Shown: positions 26,309 to 36,217, numbered from the stretch's first letter. The stretch: 64,000 nucleotides of DNA from Opitutia bacterium UBA7374 (GCA_002469895.1 DKOA01000046.1:15939-79938), one strand, 5' to 3'. Numbers and translations: made by a program. The notes: generated by a model not told the origin, from the sequence alone.

Positions 26309-27226
26309 TCAATTTTCAGCTTGGGCTAGGGTTGCCTGTTCAGCCAGCATACGCAGGCGCCGTTCTCGCACGTCAAACTTATAGGATTGTTCGTCAGCAT
26401 GATAGGATGAGCGTACCATCGGGCCGGACTCGCAGACACCAAATCCGGCATCCAGTGCGAATTGCTTCCAATGTTCAAATTCCTCGGGAGTCACCCATCG
26501 GTCGATCGGTTGGTGGTCTCCGGAGGGCTGCAGGTATTGCCCGATAGTCAGGATGTCAATGCCCTCTGCTGCCATATCGCGGAGGACTTGCTCGACTTCT
26601 TTTTCCTTCTCCCCAATGCCGAGCATGATACCTGACTTGGTGATGAAACCACGCGACTTTGCGTGACGTAATACCCAGAGCGAGCGGTCATAGCGGGCGG
26701 TCTTGCGAATCGGGCGTTGGAGGCGTTCGACCGTCTCCAGGTTGTGATTAAAAATATCCGGGCAAGCATTGAGGACAAGGTCGAGATATTCCTGTTGTCC
26801 GCGAAAGTCAGCGGTCAGTACCTCGACTGCGCATTCCGGTACCCGGTGGTGAATGGCCCGGATGGTAGCGGCCCAGACTGAGGCGCCACCGTCTTTCAGA
26901 TCGTCCCGCGCGACGGAGGTGATCACAGCGTGCTGCAGGTTCATCTTCGCGATGGATTCAGCGACACGGGCCGGTTCTCCGAGATCAAGCTCGGTGGGTC
27001 GACCGGTTTGCACCGCACAAAAGCGGCAGGAGCGGGTGCAGATATTGCCGAGGATCATTACGGTCGCTGTGCCGCGCGACCAGCATTCGCCCATGTTCGG
27101 GCACTGAGCGCTCTGACAGACCGTGTGCAAGGAATGTGTGTCGACGAGTTCCTTAGTCTCGCGGTAGGCTTTGCTGGTGGGCAGCTTGGCGCGGAGCCAA
27201 GGCGGTTTCTGCTTATTCATTTCCAT
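26309..27226 (-). CDS. lipA: Lipoyl synthase
   Basis: A 305-residue radical-SAM enzyme inserting two sulfurs into octanoyl chains on lipoyl domains. The N-terminal auxiliary cluster cysteines are in CQSAQCPNMGECW, and the radical-SAM CxxxCxxC is in CTRSCRFCAVQTG. The C-terminal serine-bearing segment is SGPMVRSSYHADEQ, matching the RSSY motif. Later motifs include HNLETVERLQ and TKSGIMLGIGEKEKEV. Its start overlaps the end of lipB by 14 bp on the same strand, the expected order for the two-step lipoylation pathway. Confidence 0.96.
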   Translation of the reverse strand: MEMNKQKPPWLRAKLPTSKAYRETKELVDTHSLHTVCQSAQCPNMGECWSRGTATVMILGNICTRSCRFCAVQTGRPTELDLGEPARVAESIAKMNLQHAVITSVARDDLKDGGASVWAATIRAIHHRVPECAVEVLTADFRGQQEYLDLVLNACPDIFNHNLETVERLQRPIRKTARYDRSLWVLRHAKSRGFITKSGIMLGIGEKEKEVEQVLRDMAAEGIDILTIGQYLQPSGDHQPIDRWVTPEEFEHWKQFALDAGFGVCESGPMVRSSYHADEQSYKFDVRERRLRMLAEQATLAQAEN

Positions 27227-27932
27227 CTGTTAGCAAAGTTTTCCCGAACACCTCTTGAAACTCAACTGCTAATCGGGATTTTACACTCTTTGCTTCAATT
27301 GGTTTTCCTAACTCCAGACTCATCGAAGTCACTGTGCCGTCGGTAATGCCACAGGGTACGATACCGGAAAAGTGGGACAGGTCCGGATTTATATTCAGTG
27401 CCAGTCCGTGGTAGGTGACCCACGATTTTACGGCTACGCCGAAAGCACAGATTTTACGTTTTTCAATCCAGATGCCGGTTAGTCCATCACGCCGCACAGC
27501 TTCCAGTTGATAATGGCGAAGGGTGCGCAAGACGACTTCTTCCAAGTCGCGGAGATAAGCGTGCAAGTCCTTCCGCTTACTTAGTGAGATGATGGGGTAG
27601 GCCACAATTTGCCCAGGCCCATGGTAGGTAATATCGCCACCCCGGTTGCTTGTGTGCAGGGTTACCCCGGCGGCAGATCGCTCCGCCTCACCCCAGAGCA
27701 AGTGGTGCTCCGCTCCACTCCGCAGGCCCAGAGTAAAAACCGGCTCATGTTCGGTAAATACGAGGATGTCCGACTGCCGACCGGCCTGCCGCTCGGCCAC
27801 CAGTTTTTTTTGCCGCTCCAGCGCGTCTGCATAATCTGTGCGTCCCCAGTCAGAGATTTCTAGAAGCGTTACTTGTTCATTTGTTCCCGGCATGCAGCTG
27901 CGATATTGGCTGGATTCTGGGCGTTTGGGCAA
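27213..27932 (-). CDS. lipB: Octanoyltransferase
   Basis: A 239-residue transferase moving octanoate from acyl carrier protein to lipoyl domains, the substrate of LipA. Motifs: DWGRTDYADALERQKKLVAE, FTEHEPVFTLGLRSG, the active-site loop SNRGGDITYHGPGQIVAYPI, and ICAFGVAVKSWVTYHGLALN with the catalytic lysine region. The catalytic cysteine is in VPCGITDGTVTSM. The ATG at 27932 is the longest start; ATG 27893 (MPGTNEQVTLLEIS) is an equally good alternative. It overlaps lipA by 14 bp, so the two are probably co-translated. Confidence 0.95.
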   Translation of the reverse strand: MPKRPESSQYRSCMPGTNEQVTLLEISDWGRTDYADALERQKKLVAERQAGRQSDILVFTEHEPVFTLGLRSGAEHHLLWGEAERSAAGVTLHTSNRGGDITYHGPGQIVAYPIISLSKRKDLHAYLRDLEEVVLRTLRHYQLEAVRRDGLTGIWIEKRKICAFGVAVKSWVTYHGLALNINPDLSHFSGIVPCGITDGTVTSMSLELGKPIEAKSVKSRLAVEFQEVFGKTLLTDGNE

Positions 27933-28013
27933 GGACGCAAATCGATCACCGCGTGAATTCAGGTTAGCGGTTCGGCTTGATTTTAGTGGAGGGCACGTTC
28001 ACCTATCTTACCT

Positions 28014-29378
28014 ATGTCTGATGTCCGTGTTCGTTTTGCTCCTAGCCCCACCGGTTTTTTCCATATCGGAAGCGCCCGTACGGCTTTATTTAACTGGCTC
28101 TACGCCCGCCATACCGGTGGACGCTTTATCTTGCGAATTGAGGATACCGATAAGCAGCGCAATACAGAGGAAGCTTTGCGGGTATTACTATCGGGGATGC
28201 GCTGGTTAGGGCTGGATTGGGACGAGGGCCCGGAAGCGGGAGGCGATTATGGTCCCTATTTCCAGAGTGAGCGCCAGGCGGTCTATGACGAGTATCTTGA
28301 ACGCTTACGTGCAGCCGGCCGCTGTTATGAGAAGGATGGTGCTATTTGGTTTCGGTTGGAAGGCGAGCGCTACACCGAGTACGACGATTTCAAGAAGGCG
28401 GAGGTGGAGAAAGTAAAAGCTGCGCCAGTGATCATCAATGATGCCGTGCGTGGTCGGGTAGAACGTTCCGAGGAGATGGATTTTGTTATTGTGCGAAAGG
28501 ACGGCAACCCCGTCTTCCATTTTGTTAACGTGGTCGATGATATAGCTATGGGCATTACGCATGTCATCCGTGGAGAGGATCACCTCTCAAATACGAGCAA
28601 GCACGTGGAGTTATTCCGCGCCTTCGGAGTGGAACCGCCCCTTTTTGCCCATATTCCGCTTATTCTCAAGGAATCTGGCCCGGGCAAAATGAGTAAGCGC
28701 GACAAGGGTGCTCTGGTGGAAGATTACGAGACCCGTGGTTTTCTAGCGGCCGCTGTCCGCAATTATATTTCACTGCTTGGCTGGAACCCGAAGGATGATC
28801 GTGAAAAGTTATCGATTGATGAGATCGTCGAACTTTTTGACTTTCCCGGCATTAACAAGGGCAACGCCCGCTTCGATGAGCGCAAACTTTCGGCACTCAA
28901 CTCCGAGTACTTGCGGGAGCTCGATATTGGAAGTTTCTGCTTTCTCGCACGCCCACGCCTTGCGGAGTCTGGCTTGGTTGGGGAGGAGGTCTCCGAGGAC
29001 TATCTGCAAGCGGTACTGACCCTCTGCCAGCCCAAGGCACGCAGTTTGGATTCGCTGGAGGAACTCTGTGGTTATTTCTTTTCAGATACCTTTATTTTCG
29101 ACGAGAAAGCTTCGGCAAAACTGGCTAAAAAAGGAGATCCCAAGGCAACGATTGCAGAACTCTTGCCGGTCCTCGAATCGTTGGCGTCCTTCGAGGCCGA
29201 GTCTATGCAAGCGGCTTTGGAGAAGCATGCCGAAATGAAAGGGGAGAAGCCCTTCGCGTTTTTTCCGGCTCTGCGTATGGCTGTGAGTGGCAAAGGCGGC
29301 GGCCCCGACTTAATGCCACTGCTCGCAGTTTTAGGCAGAGAGCGTGTGCTCGCTCGTCTGCAAAATTACATGGCTTAG
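28014..29378 (+). CDS. gltX: Glutamyl-tRNA synthetase
   Basis: A 454-residue class I aminoacyl-tRNA synthetase charging tRNA-Glu. The HIGH-type motif is [19 protein letters not shown] near the N-terminus, and KMSKR is in [20 protein letters not shown] (about 228-245). Between them are [12 protein letters not shown] and the acceptor-binding [14 protein letters not shown]. The C-terminal anticodon-binding part is somewhat short but ordered. Whether this is discriminating GluRS or the type that also makes Glu-tRNA-Gln cannot be told from sequence alone. It overlaps the stop of the convergent helicase gene by 4 bp. Confidence 0.96.
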   Translation: MSDVRVRFAPSPTGFFHIGSARTALFNWLYARHTGGRFILRIEDTDKQRNTEEALRVLLSGMRWLGLDWDEGPEAGGDYGPYFQSERQAVYDEYLERLRAAGRCYEKDGAIWFRLEGERYTEYDDFKKAEVEKVKAAPVIINDAVRGRVERSEEMDFVIVRKDGNPVFHFVNVVDDIAMGITHVIRGEDHLSNTSKHVELFRAFGVEPPLFAHIPLILKESGPGKMSKRDKGALVEDYETRGFLAAAVRNYISLLGWNPKDDREKLSIDEIVELFDFPGINKGNARFDERKLSALNSEYLRELDIGSFCFLARPRLAESGLVGEEVSEDYLQAVLTLCQPKARSLDSLEELCGYFFSDTFIFDEKASAKLAKKGDPKATIAELLPVLESLASFEAESMQAALEKHAEMKGEKPFAFFPALRMAVSGKGGGPDLMPLLAVLGRERVLARLQNYMA

Positions 29379-30835
29379 TTGGGGCGTTTGAAGCGTCGTT
29401 TCCCTGTCGTCTTCGGGTAGCCGGGCTTTTTCTTTTTCCGGTAGTCTTGGCGTCCTCCCCGAGAATCATTTTTTTTGTACGGTTTTTTCCGCTTTGGGTT
29501 TTCCTCAAACGGCTCGCTGTCCTCAGCAATGGTTTCCCGTCCCCTTTCTTCATCTCCCTGCAAGAGATCGAATAAAGCGCTGGCAATGTCTGTCGGGGTA
29601 TGCCCCGTGTCGAGTAAACGGTCAATTTGCGGGTCGTAACGCCGGTACTTGCCTTGCTCCAAATGGTCGCGTAATTGGTTAAAGACCTTATCTGCGCGAC
29701 TGCCTTCGACTTCCTCCTGGCTGGGGATTCTCATCCGGCGGACCGGCTGACGCGTATAGCGCTCGATTGCCTCTAAACGATAGATATCGCGTCCGTAGCA
29801 AAAGGTAATGGACCGGCCAGAGCGCCCGGCACGACCTGTCCGGCCGATGCGGTGTACATAGTCTTCCGGGTCGTAGGGCAGGTCATAATTAAAGACCATG
29901 TCGATATCTTCGATGTCGAGTCCGCGGGCAGCAACATCGGTAGCCACCAGAATCTCGACACTGCCATCCCGAAAACGCCGTAAGACTTTTTCTCGTACAG
30001 GTTGAGTAATGTCGCCGTGAATACGATCTGCCGGATAGCCTCGTGCAATCAGCGCTTCACAACATTCATCGACAGCCTTCTTCGTGTTACAGAAGACGAT
30101 ACCACGTTGACTCGGAGCGATATCCAGAAGGCGGCTCATGACTTCGACTTTTGAGCGGTTGCGCACCTCGTAGTAAAACTGCTCGACCGTATCTACCGTG
30201 ATCGACCGGCCTTCGATCTCAATGTACTCCGCCTGATTGCTGAAAGCGCGGATGAGTCCGGTCACCCCCTTATTCATTGTCGCGGAGAAGAAGAGAGTCT
30301 GTCGCTCGCGGGGAATCGCATCGAGAATGGTTTCCATGTCTGCACGAAAGCCCATGTCGAGCATACGATCCGCTTCGTCGAGTATGCACATACGAATGTT
30401 TTCAGTGCGTAATGTGCGCCGCTTCAAATGGTCGATGACTCGCCCGGGTGTACCAATAATGATGTGTACCCCCTTTTTCATGGCGCGGATCTGGCGGTCA
30501 ATCGGGGCGCCACCATAAACCGGTATGGCGCTCACGCCTTTGAGTTTATTGGAGAGGCGGTGCACTTCCTCACATACCTGAACAGCCAATTCACGAGTTG
30601 GGCACAAGACCAAAACCTGGGGTGCGTTCAAGTCCAGGTCGATTGCTTGCAGGGCGGGTAAGGTAAAGGCGGCCGTTTTGCCGGACCCGGTTTGTGAAAT
30701 GCCCACAATGTCACGCCCGGAAAGTGCGACGGGTATCGTCTTCGCTTGTACGGGAGAGGGGGACTCGAATCCGAGTTCCTGTACGCTGGCAAGGAGTTCC
30801 GGCTGTAGACCGAGTTCTTCAAATGTAGTTTCCAT
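29375..30835 (-). CDS. DEAD-box RNA helicase (RhlE/DeaD-like)
   Basis: A 486-residue ATP-dependent RNA helicase. Motifs in order: Q motif [33 protein letters not shown], Ia [50 protein letters not shown] and [15 protein letters not shown]. The last 75 residues are basic and low in complexity ([20 protein letters not shown]), a typical RNA-binding tail. Such helicases act in ribosome assembly and mRNA turnover. Subfamily assignment is uncertain. Its 5' region faces trhO across about 190 bp. Confidence 0.93.
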   Translation of the reverse strand: METTFEELGLQPELLASVQELGFESPSPVQAKTIPVALSGRDIVGISQTGSGKTAAFTLPALQAIDLDLNAPQVLVLCPTRELAVQVCEEVHRLSNKLKGVSAIPVYGGAPIDRQIRAMKKGVHIIIGTPGRVIDHLKRRTLRTENIRMCILDEADRMLDMGFRADMETILDAIPRERQTLFFSATMNKGVTGLIRAFSNQAEYIEIEGRSITVDTVEQFYYEVRNRSKVEVMSRLLDIAPSQRGIVFCNTKKAVDECCEALIARGYPADRIHGDITQPVREKVLRRFRDGSVEILVATDVAARGLDIEDIDMVFNYDLPYDPEDYVHRIGRTGRAGRSGRSITFCYGRDIYRLEAIERYTRQPVRRMRIPSQEEVEGSRADKVFNQLRDHLEQGKYRRYDPQIDRLLDTGHTPTDIASALFDLLQGDEERGRETIAEDSEPFEENPKRKKPYKKNDSRGGRQDYRKKKKPGYPKTTGKRRFKRPN

Positions 30836-31025
30836 GAGTAATTATCCAGAAAGAGGCTGCAGTGCTTTAGTCAGTAGCCGGATAGTTGCGGGCTTTGACA
30901 GGTCTGGAAACAATGCACAAGGTTTAAGCACTATTCAGGAAGATTCTTTTCTATGGTTGGAGTGCCGGAAATCTGTAAAAAAAGCCTTCACGTGGAATCG
31001 CGCATGTAGTTTCCTAGTGCAGATC

Positions 31026-31853
31026 ATGTCGGATGAATGGAAAATAGCCGCTTTTTATCACTTTGTGGAACTGCCGGATCGAGACGACTGGGCGGATCGT
31101 TTAGTCGACCATGGGCTCAAGGTGGGTTTGCGGGGCAGCATTATTCTTGCCCCGGAGGGGATCAATTCCACCTGCGCCGGCAGCCGGGAGGCGATCGATT
31201 CAACGATCGCGTTGCTCAAAGAGGATCCACGTTTTGCGCCGATAGAGGTCAAGTATTCTTACGCAGACTTTTGTCCGTTTCCCAAATTCAAGGTCAAGCG
31301 CAAACCGGAGATTGTAACCTTTCGCCAGCGGGGGGCGGATCCCCGAGAGGATGTAGGGACCTATCTGGAGCCGGAGGAGTGGAATGATTTGATTGCGGAT
31401 CCGGAGGTGCTGACGATTGACACGCGCAACGACTATGAAGTGCGGGTCGGGTGTTTTCAGGGAGCGACTAATCCAGATACAGAGGATTTCACCAGTTTTG
31501 CCCGTTTTGTCGATGAGCAGCTTAAGGGAAGGGAAGAGCAGAAGATCGCTATGTACTGTACCGGTGGGATTCGCTGTGAGCGGTCGACCGCCTACCTCAA
31601 GAGCCGTGGATTCAAGCACGTCTATCACCTCAAGGGTGGTATCCTCCGCTATCTGGAACTGATGCCGAAAGAGAAGAGCCTCTGGGAGGGGGATTGTTTC
31701 GTCTTCGACTACCGTGTGGCCCTGAATCATGATCTGCAGCCGGCACCTTGGAAAATAGATGCTTTTACGAGCGATCCAGTTCCCATGTCGGAAGAGGAGC
31801 GCCCTCTGATAGAGGAGCGCCGTCGCAGCGGTGCTATTTTCAGGAAAGAATAA
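31026..31853 (+). CDS. trhO: tRNA uridine(34) hydroxylase, rhodanese domain
   Basis: About 275 residues from ATG 31026 (MSDEWKIAAFYHFVELPDRD). It has the N-terminal acylphosphatase-like domain (about 5-95, GLRGSIILAPEGINSTCAGS, VKYSYADFCPFPKFKVKRKP) and a rhodanese domain (about 115-220, EVLTIDTRNDYEVRVGCFQG). The active Cys is in MYCTGGIRCERSTAYLKSRG. TrhO makes 5-hydroxyuridine at the wobble position of tRNAs in an oxygen-dependent way. The open frame extends upstream antisense to the helicase, but that extension has no family similarity, so the ATG at 31026 is chosen. Confidence 0.93.
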   Translation: MSDEWKIAAFYHFVELPDRDDWADRLVDHGLKVGLRGSIILAPEGINSTCAGSREAIDSTIALLKEDPRFAPIEVKYSYADFCPFPKFKVKRKPEIVTFRQRGADPREDVGTYLEPEEWNDLIADPEVLTIDTRNDYEVRVGCFQGATNPDTEDFTSFARFVDEQLKGREEQKIAMYCTGGIRCERSTAYLKSRGFKHVYHLKGGILRYLELMPKEKSLWEGDCFVFDYRVALNHDLQPAPWKIDAFTSDPVPMSEEERPLIEERRRSGAIFRKE

Positions 31854-31930
31854 ACTTTCTCAATGCCGGCGCTTCTGCTAGTAGATAACCTTTACAACGT
31901 ATACCTCAGAGTTTTTATCTTTGTAATTTA

Positions 31931-32572
31931 ATGTATCCGGCCCCACACCCCACCTCTTCAGATCGTCGTCATCGCGCCCGCGGCTTTACCTTAATCGAAA
32001 TCCTACTCGTGATTGCGGTTATCGCGATTCTCGCGAGCATCACTTTTGGTGTGTCTCAAGGCATTCAGGGTGCGCAAAATCGTGCGCGTGCAAAGTCAGA
32101 ATTAGCAGTATTAGCGCAGTCGATTGAACAATTTAAACTACGGTTGGGTGACTTCCCCTGGACGCGCGGCAGCGAAGTGCCGGAACAGGTCCTATTACAA
32201 GCGCTTCTTGGATGGAAGGAGTTTAAGCGCACGGGTGGGACGACTACGATGGAGGATCTGGACAGGGTCCCGGACGCTGGCCCCAAGGGCTTCATCGATA
32301 CGGCGCAGTTTTTAGTTTCTTCAGCAGATGACCCAAGCAAAGAATTATCGGCAGATAACACAACTCAGCCAAAAGGTCTGGTCTTTATAGATCCATGGGG
32401 AAATCCGTACGTCTATGAATACAGGGATACAGACCGTTGGGAGAACTTTGGTTACGTGCTCTACTCTACCGGCCCGGACGGCTTGCACATTCCTGTCGAC
32501 GACAGCGGTGTCGTCACTCAGGATAACCGTCTGTTGGATGAAAATCTCGATAATATTTACCCAGGCGAATAA
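31931..32572 (+). CDS. Type II secretion pseudopilin (GspG-like)
   Basis: A 213-residue type IV pilin-like protein. A basic leader (about 17 residues) ends in the prepilin peptidase site RGFTLIEILLVIAVIAILAS, with cleavage after Gly18 and Phe at +1, followed by the hydrophobic helix. The globular domain carries a GspG-like calcium-loop region and late aromatic/Gly segment (FIDPWGNPYVYEYRD, FGYVLYSTGPDGLH). First of five tightly packed pseudopilin genes; its stop overlaps the next ATG (TAATG). Assembly into a pseudopilus by a type II secretion-like system is expected, but no ATPase, secretin or peptidase gene is in the window. Confidence 0.88.
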   Translation: MYPAPHPTSSDRRHRARGFTLIEILLVIAVIAILASITFGVSQGIQGAQNRARAKSELAVLAQSIEQFKLRLGDFPWTRGSEVPEQVLLQALLGWKEFKRTGGTTTMEDLDRVPDAGPKGFIDTAQFLVSSADDPSKELSADNTTQPKGLVFIDPWGNPYVYEYRDTDRWENFGYVLYSTGPDGLHIPVDDSGVVTQDNRLLDENLDNIYPGE

Positions 32573-33141
32573 TGAATAAACAGAAAAGAAAAGCGTTCAC
32601 CCTGATCGAACTCTTAATGGTCATTGCGATTATCGGCATTCTTGCCGGTATTTTAATTCCGGCAGTGGGTTCGGTACGAAAACAGGCCAGCATAGCGGCC
32701 TCCAAGTCACAGCTTTCAAACTACATCAGCGCGGTGGAGCTCTATAAGAGTGAGTACAAATTTTATCCGTTTTTGGATTCCGCAGAGGATCAGGATAATC
32801 TTCGCATTAATGATAGTGAGTTTTTATTTTACCGTACACTGAGCGGTAAAGAGCCGAACGGTAATTCCAGTGCCGGCTGGAATGAGCGGAATCGGCGACG
32901 CATAAATTTCTACAACTTTACCGACTCTGAGCTGCTGGAAACTTCCGGTGGCGAAGAAACGCAAGAAGATCCGATTATTGTCGACCGTTTCAACAATCAG
33001 GAAATCTATTTTGCTATCGATGGGGACGGCGATGGATTTATTCAGCCGGAGATTACCAATACTCCGGTGCGTGCGTCTGTCACGGCATACGTTATCGAAG
33101 ACGTGCAAGGCGGGCCAGCTTATCAACTCTGGGACGAATAA
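32572..33141 (+). CDS. Pseudopilin, prepilin N-terminal methylation domain
   Basis: A 189-residue protein with a very short basic leader (MNKQKRKA, cleaved before FTLIELLMVIAIIGILAGIL). The rest is an extracytoplasmic domain of mixed strands rich in Asn, Glu and Tyr (NYISAVELYKSEYKFYPFLD, IYFAIDGDGDGFIQPE). The DGDGDGF segment could bind calcium. Its ATG overlaps the stop of the preceding pseudopilin gene, and the next gene follows within 1 bp of its stop. The leader residue before Phe is Ala rather than Gly, tolerated by some prepilin peptidases. Confidence 0.85.
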   Translation: MNKQKRKAFTLIELLMVIAIIGILAGILIPAVGSVRKQASIAASKSQLSNYISAVELYKSEYKFYPFLDSAEDQDNLRINDSEFLFYRTLSGKEPNGNSSAGWNERNRRRINFYNFTDSELLETSGGEETQEDPIIVDRFNNQEIYFAIDGDGDGFIQPEITNTPVRASVTAYVIEDVQGGPAYQLWDE

Positions 33142-33142
33142 T

Positions 33143-33799
33143 ATGACGAGTGACTCCAAACACAGACGTCAAGCAGGCTTTACCCTGATTGAGTTGCTTG
33201 CCGTTATTGCTCTTATTGTACTGGCTTCCTCGATCCTCTTCGTTGCCGGCAGCGGAGGTGCGGGTGCCGCGCTGGACAATTCTAAGCGTATTGTTGGGAG
33301 TATTGCAAGCGGTGCGCGGGGACAGGCTATTCTGAAAAATACCCGCACGCGTTTGATTATATATACCGATCAGAGCACCGTTCGTAACGATGATAAGTAC
33401 CGCCGTTTCTTTGGAATCGTCTACGAAGATAAGGCGAACCCCAGTCAGTGGATTGCTGCGACACAAGGCACCTATCTACCCAGCGGTATTTACTTCGACA
33501 CCGAATTGAGCGATGCAAAAACCGGCTTTGTCATCGAGTATCCCCGTTCCATTCCCAAAGCGGAAGGCACCGGTGAATCGTTTTCTTATTATGAATTTTC
33601 GAGCAATGGGAATATGTCCACCAGTCCGGATAATTTTACCAACTCCCGCCTGATCATCCGTGCCGGCAGTCTGCAGCCCAGCAATGGATTACTGGATGTT
33701 GTGGTCAATGAGGAGCAGGAGTATACCGTGACGGGGTTGATTTTCCGGCGGGCGGGTACGACAACCCCAATCAATAATCCCGAAGAGGCATTGAAGTAA
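33143..33799 (+). CDS. Pseudopilin (Verru_Chthon cassette-like)
   Basis: About 218 residues from ATG 33143 (MTSDSKHRRQA, then prepilin site GFTLIELLAVIALIVLASSI). The body is beta-rich with an N-terminal alpha helix that would continue the pseudopilus spine (AALDNSKRIVGSIASGARGQ). It then has RTRLIIYTDQSTVRNDDKYR and GLLDVVVNEEQEYTVTGL. This layout resembles the 'Verru_Chthon cassette' pseudopilins described from Verrucomicrobia (closest by eye to the D type). The true start is taken at 33143 because the longer open frame would overlap the previous gene. Six base pairs separate it from the next gene. Confidence 0.8.
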   Translation: MTSDSKHRRQAGFTLIELLAVIALIVLASSILFVAGSGGAGAALDNSKRIVGSIASGARGQAILKNTRTRLIIYTDQSTVRNDDKYRRFFGIVYEDKANPSQWIAATQGTYLPSGIYFDTELSDAKTGFVIEYPRSIPKAEGTGESFSYYEFSSNGNMSTSPDNFTNSRLIIRAGSLQPSNGLLDVVVNEEQEYTVTGLIFRRAGTTTPINNPEEALK

Positions 33800-33805
33800 G
33801 CAATC

Positions 33806-34519
33806 ATGAACGGAACACCCTCCCCGCAAGTATCCTCTAAATCCGGCTTCAGCCTGATTGAGGTGGTCATGGCCCTTGGTATTTTCCTGGTTTCCGTGCT
33901 CGCCCTCATTGGCCTGCTCGGCCCCTCACTGAAATCAATAGAAGAGGTCGAGACGACCGATGAGATCGCTTCACTGGTCAACACATTAAATGCCTTTTTG
34001 CACTCTTCTTCGGACATTGCTACCGGGTCGAATTTTAACGCCATCTTTGGTGCGGTTGCCGACAACGGCTATGCTTCGGTCCTGATCTATCGCTATTACG
34101 AAGCGGATGCAGGCGCAGATCCAACTGCGCCCCCCGTGATCAATCTGGAGATAGGCTTCGAGTCCGATGAGGGCGGTAGCATTGAAGCACGGGGGGTCGT
34201 TAACTTCCAAGACCCGGATGCCGGTCGTACTGCAGACTTTGAAAATGCTGCCGGATCGATCTATCGTATCATCCTGACGCCTTCTTCTGTGATTCCAACC
34301 GATCACATAACTGATAATGGCGTGAGTTCGTATCCACGGTACACTCTGAGCAAATCATTGGCCGCTTATCCGGAAGGTTATTTTGCCATGGAGGCACGCA
34401 TTTTCCGGCTAGAGGCGGATCAGTCTGCCATTCAAGGGGGTGGTATGCCCACCGTTGATATCGCGAATTTGGCAGATGAATCCTCTATCTTTACATACAA
34501 TCTGGCCGTCGTGCGCTAA
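33806..34519 (+). CDS. Pseudopilin (Verru_Chthon cassette B-like)
   Basis: A 237-residue protein with an 11-14-residue leader and the prepilin site SGFSLIEVVMALGIFLVSVL. The helix then continues into ALIGLLGPSLKSIEEVETTD. The GLLGPSL turn and the long acidic domain resemble the GspI/PilV-like B member of the Verru_Chthon cassettes. Asp and Glu are frequent (EADAGADPTAPPVINLEIGF, DPDAGRTADFENAAGS). It is co-oriented with and 7 bp upstream of the fifth pseudopilin gene. The cassette identity is my reading of pattern and order, not a profile match. Confidence 0.78.
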   Translation: MNGTPSPQVSSKSGFSLIEVVMALGIFLVSVLALIGLLGPSLKSIEEVETTDEIASLVNTLNAFLHSSSDIATGSNFNAIFGAVADNGYASVLIYRYYEADAGADPTAPPVINLEIGFESDEGGSIEARGVVNFQDPDAGRTADFENAAGSIYRIILTPSSVIPTDHITDNGVSSYPRYTLSKSLAAYPEGYFAMEARIFRLEADQSAIQGGGMPTVDIANLADESSIFTYNLAVVR

Positions 34520-34526
34520 TTAAACC

Positions 34527-35426
34527 ATGAAGAAGCCTACATTTATTGCAAGAGCCCGTCGCCGGACAAAGCGCGCCTTCACACTCATTGAAATCATGGT
34601 AGCGACTGCGATCATGGTTGTTCTGGTAGGTCTGGTCATTCAGATCACCAGTCAGGTACTTAATGTCTGGACCCGTTCATCCGGTCGCCTTTCGGCTTTG
34701 GCCAGTGCTCGTATTGCCATGGAACTCATTACGCAGGACCTCGAGACAGCGGTTTTTCGCAACAATAACATGCAATGGCTGCGCGCGGAAAACAGCACCG
34801 TCACGACTCCGGGTGGTTCGACTAACACAGTCTCCCTGAAACTATTTTCTCCCGCCCTCGACCGACCGGAAGGCCCCGGCGATATTTGTGCGATTGGCTA
34901 CTTGTTACGCTATGCGGACCCGGTGTCCGGTGAGGAATCCGGTGATGATCGCCTCTTTGTTCTCTACCGAAAGGTGATCAGCCCGGAAACTACGTTCAAC
35001 GAATTGATGGGTGTCGGCAGTCAGGAGACACTTGACTGGGGAGCCTGGTCTTCCGGCGAAGGTGCAGACGGGGAGACCCCGGTTTCTACAAGTACGATTA
35101 CTGCGGATGATTATCTGGTCAGTAATATTGCCAGCTTTGAGATAAAGTTTCACGTCGAGGATGATGGTAACCCGGCGACGACCACTTTGGTCCCGGGAGA
35201 TACTCTCTTTGGTGGAACCTCTGCCACAGTGGGTGCCGGAGCCGACGTAAGTGCACGCTTCCAGAAGCCTCTGGCGTACGCTGATATCCGTTTAACCGTG
35301 TTATCCGATGAAGGGGCTGCGATTCTGCAAAGCATGGCAGTGACCGGCGAGGATCTGAATTCTGTGCTGCTTCAACACAGCCAGGTCTTTTATCGCCGGG
35401 TGTATTTCCCCGCGCGGCCGATCTAG
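34527..35426 (+). CDS. Pseudopilin (Verru_Chthon cassette C-like)
   Basis: A 299-residue GspJ-like minor pseudopilin. A 19-residue basic leader precedes RAFTLIEIMVATAIMVVLVG, then the spine helix IQITSQVLNVWTRSSGRLSA and ASARIAMELITQDLETAVFR, the segment most typical of cassette C proteins. A large globular domain follows with GDICAIGYLLRYADPVSGEE and a C-terminal QVFYRRVYFPARPI. It is the last gene of the block; the following DNA is convergent with an exonuclease gene. The large A-type cassette protein usually found beside these genes is not present in the window. Confidence 0.8.
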   Translation: MKKPTFIARARRRTKRAFTLIEIMVATAIMVVLVGLVIQITSQVLNVWTRSSGRLSALASARIAMELITQDLETAVFRNNNMQWLRAENSTVTTPGGSTNTVSLKLFSPALDRPEGPGDICAIGYLLRYADPVSGEESGDDRLFVLYRKVISPETTFNELMGVGSQETLDWGAWSSGEGADGETPVSTSTITADDYLVSNIASFEIKFHVEDDGNPATTTLVPGDTLFGGTSATVGAGADVSARFQKPLAYADIRLTVLSDEGAAILQSMAVTGEDLNSVLLQHSQVFYRRVYFPARPI

Positions 35427-35544
35427 CGATCATCTTTGGACAAGTTTAGCTCCTGTATAGTGCTACCAAGGAGTCGCCGCATAGAACCCGGATCTTTGCA
35501 GATCTGCGTATCCATAAATACGTCTTTCGCTTTCGTCGAGAGAG

Positions 35545-36195
35545 CTACGCAGTCTCTTGTCCGTGCGTTAAGCCGGGGTCGTTGTCCTTAGCCGATTGTT
35601 CTGCCTCTGCCCGCAGATAAATTTCGCGACTGATCCACGCGTCTGTTGCAGCATAGCGAATTTGCCGGGCATCCAAGCTCTCCCGTGCCCAATTCGTGAC
35701 TTGCGCAGCCTTACTGATACGTCCTTTGAGGAGAAGGGCCGCAAGTGCGCGTAAGCCGCGGTTTTCGTACTTGAGCTTAGCGGTCAGGTCAGCGATTTCG
35801 ACAAAGCCCGCCGGCAAAAAATCTTCCAGAGCACGAAGTTCTTTTACATCGTCCGCGATGGCGACACCGGTCTTTCGTATCGTTTCAGACTGAAATAAGG
35901 GAAGGAGCGGAGCCAGCGTCTTCGTCTGGCTGATGCGAAAAAGGTAGACACAATCGGCACTGGCGAGCTGTACAAGTGCAGGCGGGTAGTGTTCTCCTTT
36001 GCGAAAGCTGGGACGTGTTTCGGTATCAAAACCGAGGTGGGTCTCTTTGACTAATTGTCCGACAGCCGCCTCCATTTCGCTTACCGTATCCAGTATTTTT
36101 ACAGGGCCCTCCCAGGCGATGAGAGGCAGTTCGTTAATTTCCGCCTTGGAAATGCGCCGTCCGGGGATTGCTGAGGGTTGAGATGCTTCCTCCAT
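35545..36195 (-). CDS. RNase D-like 3'-5' exonuclease domain protein
   Basis: About 216 residues from ATG 36195 (MEEASQPSAIPGRRISKAEI). DEDDy exonuclease motifs are complete: Exo I LGFDTETRPSFRKGEHYPPA, Exo II GVAIADDVKELRAL and Exo III IRYAATDAWISREIYL. The insertion after Exo I (RKGEHYPPALVQLASADCVY) is like that of plant and bacterial WRN/RNase D-like single-domain exonucleases. There is no HRDC domain, unlike rnd at 13967. A longer frame upstream overlaps the MBL gene and is not favoured. It follows the MBL gene by 22 bp on the same strand. Confidence 0.85.
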   Translation of the reverse strand: MEEASQPSAIPGRRISKAEINELPLIAWEGPVKILDTVSEMEAAVGQLVKETHLGFDTETRPSFRKGEHYPPALVQLASADCVYLFRISQTKTLAPLLPLFQSETIRKTGVAIADDVKELRALEDFLPAGFVEIADLTAKLKYENRGLRALAALLLKGRISKAAQVTNWARESLDARQIRYAATDAWISREIYLRAEAEQSAKDNDPGLTHGQETA

Positions 36196-36217
36196 TGAAT
36201 GTACCGGGGGTCGTTGC

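Noticed and set aside
30678..31025. N-terminal extension of trhO
   Set aside because: The upstream frame runs antisense through the helicase gene and has no similarity to the TrhO N-terminus.
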